NCBI RefSeq assembly: GCF_008017805.1
Contig: NZ_VRTT01000066.1
Coordinates: 1 to 41,719, forward strand
Direction of reading: 5' to 3'
Origin: Paenibacillus sp. N3.4
GTDB taxonomy: Bacteria; Bacillota; Bacilli; Paenibacillales; NBRC-103111
DNA: 41,719 nucleotides
Shown: one piece after another, positions 33,190-41,282 of the stretch
Numbering within the stretch: the first letter of the stretch is position 1
How the letters are laid out: each line of letters begins with the position of its first letter
Notes under the pieces: generated by a model
The model's database searches: none
What the model was told of the DNA's origin: nothing
What the model saw: the letters and a program-made list of their open reading frames with translations, nothing else
Program-made: the position numbers and the translations under genes

Positions 33190-33765
33190 TTATTCCGTTA
33201 CCCACTCTGTCTTCTGCTGGAAAGGCGTCCGCGCTGATTTAGGGGGATCTACATCCGGATATCCGATGTAGATGAACCCGACCAGCTCCTCCCGCGGATT
33301 AAGGCTGAAGACCTCCCGCATCTTCGCATGGTAGGTCGGTGCACCGGTGCGCCAAATCGTACCTAAGCCTTGCGCGTGAGCGACAAGCATCATATTTTGG
33401 ACAGCAGCATGAACAGCTGCATATTCTTCAATTTCCGGTACGATTGCTGTTTGGGAAGGTACTACCCCTACCGCAATAACGACTGGGGCACGGAATGCCT
33501 TCTTCTCTTGGGCAAATCTTAGTTGTGCAAGTTCATCATCAGACAGCGTACTAGATGCCTCCGCTATAGCGACTTCGGCATATCCGCGTCCCAGAAGTCT
33601 TCTGCCTTCCCCTGTGAGCACCCAGAATCGCCATGGCTCTGTATGACAGTGATTAGGCGCCCATATACCCGCTTCAAGTATTTGTTCAATCAGCGTATGA
33701 TCCACAGCATCCGGCTTCACTTTCCCTATGCTGCGTCTACTGCGAATCGCTTCCATGATTTCCAT
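33190..33765 (-). CDS. Nitroreductase-family protein
   Basis: A 191-residue FMN-dependent NAD(P)H oxidoreductase of the small YdjA-like group. N-terminal IRSRRSIGKVKPDAV (the FMN-binding arginines), the HCHTEPWRFWVLTG segment, AVHAAVQNMMLVAHAQGLGTIW and GFIYIGYPD are the usual landmarks. The substrate cannot be predicted. It is a single gene, convergent with psuG. Confidence 0.9.
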   Translation of the reverse strand: MEIMEAIRSRRSIGKVKPDAVDHTLIEQILEAGIWAPNHCHTEPWRFWVLTGEGRRLLGRGYAEVAIAEASSTLSDDELAQLRFAQEKKAFRAPVVIAVGVVPSQTAIVPEIEEYAAVHAAVQNMMLVAHAQGLGTIWRTGAPTYHAKMREVFSLNPREELVGFIYIGYPDVDPPKSARTPFQQKTEWVTE

Positions 33766-33854
33766 GAACCATCTCTCCCATTCGTAACCCAGTCTATCCC
33801 TCTATTGTGCCACGACGAACTTGGCTTTCGCAAATATCTTATCCAAACAAATAC

Positions 33855-33897
33855 AAAAAAGGATTTCACGAATCTATATTCGTGAAATCCTTCTCAT
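33855..33897 (-). terminator. Terminator of the CDGSH-like mini-gene
   Basis: Arms aaggatttcacgaat and attcgtgaaatcctt are exact inverted repeats with a 4-base loop, followed by a T-rich stretch on the minus strand. It starts 13 bases after the mini-gene stop codon. Confidence 0.88.
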
Positions 33898-33910
33898 CTA
33901 TGTTCAAGCA

Positions 33911-33988
33911 TTATTTGTCTTTTTTAGCGTGTGAACCGTCGCAATTTCCTTCTGTGTTTTGAGTGTTTCCGCATGCACATTTACCCAT
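33911..33988 (-). CDS. CDGSH-like iron-sulfur mini-protein (25 aa)
   Basis: A 25-residue ORF with every sign of expression: a perfect aaaggagg site eight bases before the ATG, a TTTACA-17-TATAAT promoter upstream and a strong terminator downstream. The product has Cys4, Cys6, Cys16 and His20 in CACGNTQNTEGNCDGSH, the three Cys and one His that hold a 2Fe-2S cluster in CDGSH proteins. The gap from the second to the third Cys is nine residues rather than the usual eight, and the usual Pro is missing. It is about half the size of the smallest CDGSH domains I know. A Fur-like box lies about 90 bases upstream. Confidence 0.85.
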   Translation of the reverse strand: MGKCACGNTQNTEGNCDGSHAKKDK

Positions 33989-34025
33989 GGTCTCAACCTC
34001 CTTTACTATTTGTTTTGTTAGCTGT

Positions 34026-34054
34026 ATTATACCCAATTCACTTACATTTGTAAA
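34026..34054 (-). promoter_or_regulatory. Promoter of the CDGSH-like mini-gene
   Basis: TTTACA (34049-34054), a 17-base spacer, and TATAAT (34026-34031) on the minus strand, about 38 bases before the start codon. A near-consensus sigma-A promoter. Confidence 0.85.
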
Positions 34055-34078
34055 GTTATATATTTAAAGTTAGTAAAT

Positions 34079-34097
34079 GAAAATAATAATCATTCTC
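34079..34097. promoter_or_regulatory. Fur-box-like sequence
   Basis: gaaaataataatcattctc matches the 19-base GATAATGATAATCATTATC consensus at 16 positions. It lies about 25 bases upstream of the mini-gene -35 box and about 230 bases upstream of the SLH gene. Its distance from the promoter makes direct steric repression less certain. PerR or Zur are alternatives. Confidence 0.6.
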
Positions 34098-34114
34098 ACT
34101 ATTAATTAGTGCAT

Positions 34115-34133
34115 GAGGTTGGTTATCATTCTC
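34115..34133. promoter_or_regulatory. Second, weaker Fur-like sequence
   Basis: gaggttggttatcattctc matches the same consensus at about 13 of 19 positions, and shares atcattctca with the first box, 18 bases away. Paired boxes can bind Fur cooperatively. Confidence 0.35.
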
Positions 34134-34182
34134 ATTAGAAGCCAGTTGATAGATCTATTTAACTTGGTGCTTTCTTGCAAGG

Positions 34183-34202
34183 ATTGTCAAGAATTTGACA
34201 AT
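34183..34202. promoter_or_regulatory. 8-4-8 perfect inverted repeat upstream of the SLH gene
   Basis: attgtcaa and ttgacaat flank a GAAT spacer. The right arm holds a TTGACA hexamer. It lies about 120 bases before the SLH gene start and may be an operator; no candidate regulator lies nearby. Confidence 0.5.
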
Positions 34203-34324
34203 GACGTACTCCTTGAGGCAAGGTATAGTTATAGCAATTGAAAGACGTATGATTATTTTGCTAGATGATAGACCCTTTTCACAGGAAAATTATTGCTATA
34301 AATCCCACATACCAGGAGGTATTT

Positions 34325-35972
34325 ATGAATTCCAAGAAATCGAATAAGCTTTCCATGGTTGCCATATCTGCTATGGCTTTCTCACTATTTGCATCTGTTA
34401 CACTTACTCATTCTGCTTTGGCAGCCACACCCAAGACATCAGCGGATTACACGGATCTCGCTACTGTCGATGCAGCGCTTAAAGGTAAAATTGATACTAT
34501 GATCGCAGCTGGTATTTTCGAAGGTGTATCGGATAACTCCTTTGGCATCACAGAAAATATGACACGCGCGCAATTCGCCAAAGTCGCTACTCTCCTTTAT
34601 GGAGTGACCGTAGACCCTACGATCAAGGTGTCTAGTTTCTCGGATGTTCATGCTAACGATGCAGCCAATGGCTGGGCGATTCCTTATATTGAAGCCGCAA
34701 AGAAAGCGGGACTGATTGATGGGGTAACAGACACTACTTTTGCTCCTGGCGACTCGGTCACTTTAGGTCAACTGGATACCGTTCTGCTTAAAGGATTAGG
34801 GAAAAAGGTTAGTATGACTGGTTCTCCTTGGTATACGGACGCTGTGAAACAGGCAACAGAACTAGGCATTCATGCTGCCGGTAAAACTGGGGACCAAATT
34901 GCCAACCGTGCTGACCTCGTTCAGAGCTCTTATACACCTTTACAAATCATTTCGAAAAAAACACTCGTATCCATAAATAGCGTTAAAGCCACATCTGATT
35001 CTCTTAAGGTCCAAGTGACTTTGAACACTCCCGTGAATACCAGTGCAGCAACTCTCACCTTGAATAAAGGCACAGAGGTCATTCCTACTAAGACAGAATG
35101 GGCTAGTGATACTCAATCTGCAACGTTAACAGCAACTACAGCATTAACCGCGGGTGATTACACGGTTACTCTTGCAGGGCTGGATGCTTCCTTGATCAAG
35201 ACAGCTACGGGCAAACTGACAATAGCTGCTCCAAGCACAGAGACAAGTGCAGAGACAAGTGCGGGGAAAATTACGATTAATGGGACTTACACATTGGCTA
35301 ATGTCATGGATAGCGGCTTGACAGGCTCTGCAACAGGAGCAAACGGACAGGTAACGAAAGAAACTGCGGAAGATCCAACGCTCAGTAAGCTCGGGAAAGA
35401 AATTGAAGTGAAAGTAACCGATAGTTCCGGTCAAACCATTGCCACTCCGGGTATTGTGCAATCGATTCATTCTTCAGATGCAAGCATTGTCAAAGCGAGT
35501 ATTTCTGCAGACCATCGCGCTTATGTCATTGGCAATAAAGCCGGAACGCCGACATTAGTCTGATGGTTCAAATTGGAAATGGTGAAGCCAAGCAATTGCA
35601 CGTGAGCGTCACCGTGAAAAACGATGCAATGGCTGTAAAAGAAATAAAAGCAGGCAACATAACGTTTGATCAAAGTTAAATGCTGCAACGAATGACGTTT
35701 CTTTTGATGCTTATAATGAAATGGATCTTGCGATCACCGATAACTATGGGATCACTTATAAAAAAGATGAAATCCAGTCCTATAACTTTGCATTAGGCAC
35801 ACTTTTCTTAATCAATGAGGTTGTAGGGGATCCTGCAAATGGGGCGGTTGGAACCGTTTCGGTTAATTCCGCTGGTATTGTTAAAGTAACAGGGAATGTA
35901 AAATCATTTGAGCTAACGGCTGCTACGCCGGGCAGCGAAAAAGTGACAAGCTACGTGAATGTAAAACAATAA
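34325..35972 (+). pseudogene. SLH-domain surface protein with two frameshifts
   Basis: Starts at the ATG at 34325 (ccaggaggtattt). A signal peptide (MNSKKSNKLSMVAISAMAFS..ALA) is followed by S-layer homology motifs (about 45-195: IDTMIAAGIFEGVSDNSFGITENMTRAQFA; WAIPYIEAAKKAGLIDGVTDTTFAPGDSVTLGQL; a third ending in NRADLVQ), then Ig-like stretches. The frame breaks at 35561 and 35672-35674. Adding one T (GTPTLVLMVQIGNGEAK) and one A (ITFDQKLNAATNDVSFD) restores one reading to the TAA at 35970, 549 residues. Both repairs extend a homopolymer run. It is probably a wall-polymer-bound protein. Confidence 0.85.
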
Positions 35973-36004
35973 TTTACGATAATAGCCGTTCCTGCGGCAC
36001 GAAG

Positions 36005-36048
36005 CCTTCAAGCCCCACTGGATAAGTGGGATTGGGGGCTTTTTCCCA
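36005..36048 (+). terminator. Terminator of the SLH gene
   Basis: Arms aagcccc and ggggctt enclose an inner cac/gtg pairing, followed by five Ts, about 35 bases after the stop. Confidence 0.88.
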
Positions 36049-36120
36049 TTCTCCTATGCACAATAGCCCGCATTTCACATATATTGCTAGTGCTCAATAT
36101 CATGAAAGGGGCTTCCTCCT

Positions 36121-36516
36121 ATGTATGGCATCCCTTCCTATTTCACCTATCCTACTTCTGATTATCCAAGATATATCTCTTCTTTTTATTATTATGAGCC
36201 CTATCCGTTATGGCCTCGGGATTACCCTCCTGTGAATACGAAGATCCTGTCACACTCTATAACTGCTTATCCCAAGCTGCTCCATGATGCTTCGCTCGTG
36301 CTCAACAAGCTGGGCAATGCTCAAATCGCGCAGCAATTAATGGCCAACGCGCAGAACGGCAATCAAAAGGAAGTCGATCATATTGTCCGTTCTTTTGGTC
36401 TGGAGTCGGTTGTGGCAACACGCTATACCCCCAGCAGTGTTCAATTCACCATCAATCCTCATGCGGAAGGAAAACCTTGCTGTACATTAACCATGTCCCT
36501 TCAATGGGGAGAGTAA
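36121..36516 (+). CDS. Hypothetical protein with Tyr/Pro-rich N-terminus
   Basis: A 131-residue protein. The first 45 residues are very rich in Tyr and Pro (YGIPSYFTYPTSDYPRYISSFYYYEPYPLWPRDYPP), like some spore-coat proteins. The rest is a helical domain (LHDASLVLNKLGNAQIAQQLMANAQNGNQKEVDHIVRSFGLES) ending in FTINPHAEGKPCCTLTMSLQW. A ribosome site gaaagggg precedes the ATG. No family name comes to mind; the tyrosines would suit oxidative cross-linking, but that is inference. A terminator follows. Confidence 0.75.
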   Translation: MYGIPSYFTYPTSDYPRYISSFYYYEPYPLWPRDYPPVNTKILSHSITAYPKLLHDASLVLNKLGNAQIAQQLMANAQNGNQKEVDHIVRSFGLESVVATRYTPSSVQFTINPHAEGKPCCTLTMSLQWGE

Positions 36517-36528
36517 GATGGCCTGCAT

Positions 36529-36580
36529 AGACAAAAAAGCAATCTAAACCAACTTTCGTTGATAGAGATTGCTTTTTCTA
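36529..36580. terminator. Bidirectional terminator between the Tyr-rich gene and ykoC
   Basis: Arms aaaaagcaatct and agattgcttttt, with an inner caac/gttg pairing, between convergent genes. Confidence 0.88.
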
Positions 36581-36592
36581 ATCGTTATTCCC

Positions 36593-37387
36593 TTACCGTA
36601 CATCCGTTGCTTGCAAGATCGGCCATGTTTCGCCTAATACATACGAGAAGATTACAAGGAAAACAATGAATAAGGTATAGATGATATCCAAGCTTGAATA
36701 CGTCATGACGTAATAATAAGTGCGCTGTTTTTGAGAGGAAAAACGCTTCGCTTCCATCGCCACAGCTGTCCGGTGTGCACGACGGATACTTTGCGCCAGC
36801 AAGGGAATCGCAAACATGCGAAGAGTCGTGTACCAGCCTGTAAGTGGGTTGCGTTTCTTTTTACCGCGTACCTTCAAGGCATGGCGAAGCGTCTGAAACT
36901 CTTCGAGCATGATTGGAAGCATTCGTAATGCCGCAAGAAAGCTATAAGCGTACTTAGGCGGGATTTTCCACTGCTGCATCATCGCATAAAATAAAGCGAC
37001 CGGTCGTGTCGTTAAACTGAACAGCAGCCCAACTGCTGCGACTTGGAGACCCCTCAAGCCCAAATGAATACCGCGGTAAAAGCTTTCCTCTGTGACCCGA
37101 ATAAAGCCAAGCTGGAACCAAGTCGTATGTCCATTGCCAAACATCATCATCCCCGTCGATGACGATATAAAGATGAGCAGAAAAGGCGATGCATAGAGCA
37201 GCAGCCTTTTCAAGGGATGACCCGAAAACAGCGCTAATGGCAGTAACGCCCCTACGGTTAAATATAACATCGTGTTGATGTCGTGTGTAAATACGACGAG
37301 GATGAACAGTAGAACGGACAGGACAAGCTTCACAACCGGATTCACGCGGTGCAGCCAAGTTTCACGATAGGCGAATACTACTTGCAT
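36593..37387 (-). CDS. ykoC: ECF transporter transmembrane subunit (EcfT/CbiQ-type, YkoC)
   Basis: A 264-residue membrane subunit with about five helices and the long cytoplasmic coupling helices of EcfT proteins, which touch the ATPases through short Ala-Arg-type motifs (LKVRGKK and MEAKRF here). It joins the S-component (YkoE) to the ATPases. The ATG at 37387 overlaps the ykoD stop by 10 bases, so the two are translationally coupled. It is the last gene of the operon controlled by the TPP riboswitch. Confidence 0.88.
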   Translation of the reverse strand: MQVVFAYRETWLHRVNPVVKLVLSVLLFILVVFTHDINTMLYLTVGALLPLALFSGHPLKRLLLYASPFLLIFISSSTGMMMFGNGHTTWFQLGFIRVTEESFYRGIHLGLRGLQVAAVGLLFSLTTRPVALFYAMMQQWKIPPKYAYSFLAALRMLPIMLEEFQTLRHALKVRGKKKRNPLTGWYTTLRMFAIPLLAQSIRRAHRTAVAMEAKRFSSQKQRTYYYVMTYSSLDIIYTLFIVFLVIFSYVLGETWPILQATDVR

Positions 37388-38859
37388 ACCAAGGAGTCTC
37401 CTTCCGCGGCATGTTCAGCTTCTGTGGAAAACGGCTTGGGTTCCCTTTCGGAAACCCGCCCCGCTTCGACCTGCCATACACGCGTTGCGTATCGGCTCAC
37501 AATCTCAGGATCGTGTGTGACCATGATAATAACCGTCCCCTTAGCCTGCAGCTGTGCCAACTGCTCAAGCATACTCATCGTCCCGTGTGCATCCAACCCA
37601 AAAGTAGGCTCATCCAGCAGCAGGATACTGGGTTCACGGACCATCGCGGACGCAACACTCAGCCTGCGCTTCTGGCCCATCGACAATTGAAATGGGTGTT
37701 TATTGCGCAATGCTTGCAGGTTATACAGACTAAGCAGCTCTTCGATGGCTGCGCGCTGTCCTGCACTGGCCTGTTCGATGCCTGGCAAGGAGTAGGCCAG
37801 TTCATCTTCTACCGAATGGGTCACAAACTGGAATTCAGGGTTCTGGAACACGAAGGCAACACGCTCCGCGAGCTGCTCTACCTTATATCCTTTCACGCCT
37901 TCTATCCAGCAGGCACCTTGTGTAGGGATCAGACGCATGATGGCTAGCAGCAGCGAGCTTTTCCCCGCCCCGTTAGCCCCGACAACAGTAATCCAGTCGC
38001 CGGGATGGACGCTCAAGTTATCGACAAAGGTCTTGATCTTCCCTCCCCGCATGCCGGCGAAATCCTGAAAGGTCATGATTGGAAGGGATGAGAGACTCAC
38101 AGAAAAAGCATCTACTGGAGCTTCAGCGTCTTCCCACACACCTGGATACCAGATCCCATAGTCCATCAGGTGCTTCTTGTAATCTTCGAACACTTCCTGC
38201 GGTTTACCGTCGGCAAGCAGACTTCCATCCGGCGCAATGACAATAAGACGGTCAATCAAGGTAAGAATACCCTGTATTTTATGCTCTACAATAACGAGTG
38301 TTTTATCGCTGCTAATCTTTCGTATGGTGTCCCAGACTAGCTTTGTGCCCTCTTCATCGAGCAGCGCCGTTGGCTCATCGAGGAATAGCACTTCCGGCTC
38401 TAACGCAAGAACACTTGCAATAGCCAGCCGCTGCTTCATTCCCTGCGACAGCTGCGCAATCTGCGTATGGGTATCTGCCAAGTGAAGCCCTACCATCTCC
38501 AAATAGTGCTGAATAAGGGCTGGCATCTCACCGCGAGGAATTTGCAAATTTTCTAAGACGAAAGCTATTTCCTCATCTACATAAGGCATACAAAACTGTG
38601 TGTCCGGATCTTGAAAAACATAACCCCAGCGGCTGGGTGTACGAATGTCATCTGCTTTCAGCGGAAGCTCCACGATGTCTGGCACGATACCGCTTAAGAT
38701 TTGCAGCAGCGTCGATTTCCCGCAGCCGCTGGGTCCAAGCAGCAGAACCTTCTCGCCCGGCTTGATAGAAAGGGAAACCCCCTGAAATAACAGGGGGGCA
38801 TCTTCTCCGGGATATTTACATCTAAGATTCGTAACGCCGATTCCTTCACTTGTTTTCAT
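37378..38859 (-). CDS. ykoD: ECF transporter ATPase with two ABC domains (YkoD-like)
   Basis: A 493-residue fusion of two energy-coupling ATPases. Domain 1 (about 8-240): Walker A GPSGCGKSTLLQ, signature LSQGMKQRLAIA, Walker B VLFLDEPTALLDEEG. Domain 2 (about 260-480): Walker A GANGAGKSSLL, signature LSMGQKRRLSVA, Walker B ILLLDEPTFGLDAHG. The Q loops VFQDP and VFQNP are intact, so both sites look functional. The same fused layout is found in B. subtilis YkoD. It lies four bases after ykoE. Confidence 0.92.
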   Translation of the reverse strand: MKTSEGIGVTNLRCKYPGEDAPLLFQGVSLSIKPGEKVLLLGPSGCGKSTLLQILSGIVPDIVELPLKADDIRTPSRWGYVFQDPDTQFCMPYVDEEIAFVLENLQIPRGEMPALIQHYLEMVGLHLADTHTQIAQLSQGMKQRLAIASVLALEPEVLFLDEPTALLDEEGTKLVWDTIRKISSDKTLVIVEHKIQGILTLIDRLIVIAPDGSLLADGKPQEVFEDYKKHLMDYGIWYPGVWEDAEAPVDAFSVSLSSLPIMTFQDFAGMRGGKIKTFVDNLSVHPGDWITVVGANGAGKSSLLLAIMRLIPTQGACWIEGVKGYKVEQLAERVAFVFQNPEFQFVTHSVEDELAYSLPGIEQASAGQRAAIEELLSLYNLQALRNKHPFQLSMGQKRRLSVASAMVREPSILLLDEPTFGLDAHGTMSMLEQLAQLQAKGTVIIMVTHDPEIVSRYATRVWQVEAGRVSEREPKPFSTEAEHAAEGDSLVCK

Positions 38860-38863
38860 GGCT

Positions 38864-39460
38864 TTACCCCAATGCTTCGTAGTCCTTCTTCGACACCGGA
38901 CGTACGAGATTCAACACACCTGTACGGGCAAGGGCACCCGTTAAATAGTAAGCGAAAACACCTGCAATCAGCGCGCTTCCCAAAAGACGCAATCCGATAA
39001 ACAAAAAATAATTCCACAATGTCAGTTGATCAATATATCCGTAATATTGGTCCACGAATAGCGATAAAATGGCAGAGGCAAGAGCCGCTAAGACCGTCAC
39101 GCCCACATTCACACGACGATATAAAAATAAAGCAAAAATAATCTCAGCGCCTAAGCCTTGTAAAATGCCATAAACGAGGGTGGAAACACCCCATGATCCG
39201 CCAAATAGCGCCTCAATCGTAGCCGCGGCTACCTCTGCCAGCAGAGCAACCCCCGGTTTACGAATAACGAGGAAGGCGAATGTTGCCGCCATGAACCACA
39301 TGCCGTAGCTCAATTGTTCCGCATGAAGACCGATTGGCTTCAGGATGTCGTACATCGGCCCCCATATGCGATAAATCACGCCAAACACCGCAGCGATTAC
39401 GATTGTGATCAAAATATCGGTGAGTTTCAATCCTTTAGAAGCTGTTTCCTTTTGTGCCAT
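38864..39460 (-). CDS. ykoE: ECF S-component for thiamine/HMP (YkoE-like)
   Basis: A 198-residue membrane protein with five or six helices (DILITIVIAAVFGVIYRIWGP, YGMWFMAATFAFLVIRKPGVALLAE, TLVYGILQGLGAEIIFALF). It resembles YkoE, the substrate-binding subunit believed to take thiamine or its pyrimidine precursor HMP. The ATG at 39460 is preceded by aaaggga at a somewhat long distance. The TPP riboswitch upstream fixes the pathway. ykoF, which completes the B. subtilis set, is absent here. Confidence 0.9.
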   Translation of the reverse strand: MAQKETASKGLKLTDILITIVIAAVFGVIYRIWGPMYDILKPIGLHAEQLSYGMWFMAATFAFLVIRKPGVALLAEVAAATIEALFGGSWGVSTLVYGILQGLGAEIIFALFLYRRVNVGVTVLAALASAILSLFVDQYYGYIDQLTLWNYFLFIGLRLLGSALIAGVFAYYLTGALARTGVLNLVRPVSKKDYEALG

Positions 39461-39567
39461 CTGTTCTTCGACTCCCTTTCTTTGGATACGATTTGGAATG
39501 AGATAGGCAAACTCGAAAAAAAGCCACCGGGTAGCGGCAGGCATAAGCTTAGTGCGAAGCGCACGTC

Positions 39568-39598
39568 ATTCTCTATGCTGGCATTACCCAAGGTCTCT
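39568..39598 (-). ncRNA. Fragment of a second TPP aptamer (3' half only)
   Basis: On the minus strand ggtaatgccagcatagagaat (core part) matches the 3' half of THI elements and aligns with the intact riboswitch at 39680 (same gcatt/agcgcagagaat pattern). No matching 5' half lies before it; the terminator of the first riboswitch is there instead. It is probably a duplication remnant. Confidence 0.55.
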
Positions 39599-39604
39599 AA
39601 AGAT

Positions 39605-39653
39605 ACAAAAAAGCCGCAAAGACAAAAAAGTCCCCTGCGGCTTGTACGTTGAC
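39605..39653 (-). terminator. Riboswitch-controlled terminator
   Basis: On the minus strand arms aagccgca and tgcggctt, with an inner gac/gtc pairing, are followed by six Ts. It lies between the TPP aptamer and ykoE, as needed for premature termination when TPP is bound. Confidence 0.85.
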
Positions 39654-39677
39654 ATAAGCACACAAAAATCGTGTACA

Positions 39678-39770
39678 ATCATTCTCTGCGCTAGCATTAT
39701 CTAGATCAGATCGAACGGTCAGCGGTATATCCCGCACTCTCAGCCTGACTACTCAAGCTCCCGGTATGGT
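39678..39770 (-). ncRNA. TPP (THI-element) riboswitch
   Basis: On the minus strand the conserved blocks appear in order: ccgggagcttgag, ggctgagagtgcggg, accgctgacc, gatctgatctagataatg, ctagcgcagagaat. The CUGAGA and GAUCUGAU(...)AAUGC(C/U)AGCG blocks that bind the pyrimidine and the diphosphate of TPP are intact. It should switch the ykoEDC operon off when thiamine pyrophosphate is plentiful, via the terminator at 39605-39653. Confidence 0.95.
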
Positions 39771-40022
39771 TTATTCGGTTCTCACGAGAAATATACACCA
39801 ACCTAGTCATTTGCGCAAGGAAACATTTGACTCCCCTCACATTTTATTTTCGCCAAAATAAATATGACATACAGATGGCATATTCGTTATGATAAGCTGT
39901 TGAAACAAGCAAATAATAGTCATACAGAGCTATTGATATTATCATTTGCCGGTTCAGAAATCGGTTTGTTAGAGAATAAAAAAGCACGATCTGTTAAGAT
40001 CGTCATTCGGAGGAGTTAGACA
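39771..40022. other. Divergent intergenic region between the TPP riboswitch and the DNA glycosylase gene
   Basis: AT-rich stretch with promoter-like sequence for both directions but no clean -35/-10 pair that I can name. The last part holds a cggaggag ribosome site for the gene at 40023. Confidence 0.4.
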
Positions 40023-41156
40023 ATGGCAGAGCCTTTAAAAGATATGTTTCACCAGACATTTCTGCGCCAATTCGGTGAGAAAGTGCATAAGGTATATGAC
40101 GCTTTCGATACAGAAGATTTCATCGCCGCAACCATGGACGACAATTGGGACGAGCTTGCTTTAAAAGAACGAATTCGACGAATTTCTACCGTACTCGGAA
40201 AGCATTTGCCTCCGCGTTACGAAGATTCACTGAACGTATTATTTGCGATTGATGGGACTTGCGTCGGGTTCCCCTACTTGTTTTTTCCTGACTTTGTGGA
40301 GGTACACGGTCAGGCTCAGGAACACTGGGAGCTTTCCATGCAGGCATTGGAGCGGTTTACGTCAAAATCGTCCGCGGAATTCGCTATCCGATCTTTCCTG
40401 CTGCGTGATCCGGAGCGAGCTATGCCCCAAATGACAGCTTGGGCAGGGAGTCCCTCTGAGCATGTTCGCCGGCTTGCAAGCGAGGGCTGCCGTCCACGTC
40501 TGCCTTGGGGACAGGCGCTCCCCATCTTCAAACGTGACCCATCTCCGCTGCTGCCGGTGCTGGAACTATTGAAAAATGACCCCTCGCTGTATGTACGCAA
40601 GAGCGTTGCCAACAACCTGAACGATATCGCCAAAGATCATCCCTCGGTCGTACTGGATACAGCTATTCGCTGGAAGGGTGTTCATCCGGACACGGACTGG
40701 ATCGTTCGGCATGCTTGCCGTACATTGATCCGCAAGGCTGATCCAGAGGTGCTGGCTCTATTCGGCTATGCGGAGTCAGTCGATGAGATGCCGCTAACGA
40801 CTTTCTCCTCCATTTCAGCTGACCCGCCCGTACTGCCGATTGGCGGCAGCTGCGAACTCGCCTATGAGCTTCAAATCCGGGAAGGCGAACCGGTACGTAT
40901 TCGCATCGAATACGGGATCTATTTCGTAAAGGCCAGGATGCAAACATCGCGCAAGTTATTTCTGTTATCCGACAAAACTGTGTCGGGCGGCTCATACCTG
41001 ACCGGCACCCGAACCCACCGATGGGCGGATCTGACAACCCGCCTACATTACCCGGGCGAGCATCGGATCGTTCTGCTCGTGAACGGACGGGAGATTGCCA
41101 GCACGACTGTCCTTCTCGAAGAGGAAAAACATCTAGCCGACAATAAACAAAGCTAA
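40023..41156 (+). CDS. DNA alkylation repair protein (AlkC/AlkD-like HEAT-repeat glycosylase)
   Basis: A 377-residue protein. Residues 1-260 form HEAT-like helical repeats with DNA-glycosylase landmarks (FLLRDPERAMPQMTAWAGSPSEHVRRLASEGCRPRLPWG; DPSLYVRKSVANNLNDIAKDHP; WIVRHACRTLIRKADPEVLALFGY). This matches AlkC-type members, which remove N3-alkylated bases such as 3-methyladenine. Residues 275-370 add an Ig-like beta domain (LPIGGSCELAYELQIREGEPVRIRIEYGIYF), as seen in some AlkC proteins. The RRLASEG-RP-LPWG block is the strongest signature. The ribosome site cggaggag is ideal. No Ada gene is in the window. Confidence 0.9.
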   Translation: MAEPLKDMFHQTFLRQFGEKVHKVYDAFDTEDFIAATMDDNWDELALKERIRRISTVLGKHLPPRYEDSLNVLFAIDGTCVGFPYLFFPDFVEVHGQAQEHWELSMQALERFTSKSSAEFAIRSFLLRDPERAMPQMTAWAGSPSEHVRRLASEGCRPRLPWGQALPIFKRDPSPLLPVLELLKNDPSLYVRKSVANNLNDIAKDHPSVVLDTAIRWKGVHPDTDWIVRHACRTLIRKADPEVLALFGYAESVDEMPLTTFSSISADPPVLPIGGSCELAYELQIREGEPVRIRIEYGIYFVKARMQTSRKLFLLSDKTVSGGSYLTGTRTHRWADLTTRLHYPGEHRIVLLVNGREIASTTVLLEEEKHLADNKQS

Positions 41157-41231
41157 AAAACCTGCACAGCGAGAAATTTAGAAAGGGGTAACCCCTCAGT
41201 CCTCTCCTGAAAGCCAGTACTTTCTATAATG

Positions 41232-41282
41232 TTAAGGATAAACGACTTCGTCGTCCTTTAGGGACGAACGAGTTTGTTTAGG
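41232..41282. repeat. Imperfect long hairpin
   Basis: aaacgacttcgtcgtcc (41233-41249) pairs with ggacgaacgagtttgttt (41261-41278) with a few bulges, over a short loop tttag. It lies directly beside the GTAGAT element, with which it may form one unit. Confidence 0.5.

Noticed and set aside
39427..39678. 83-residue minus-strand ORF ahead of ykoE
   Set aside because: It runs across the riboswitch terminator and aptamer fragment and has no family features; the leader is untranslated.
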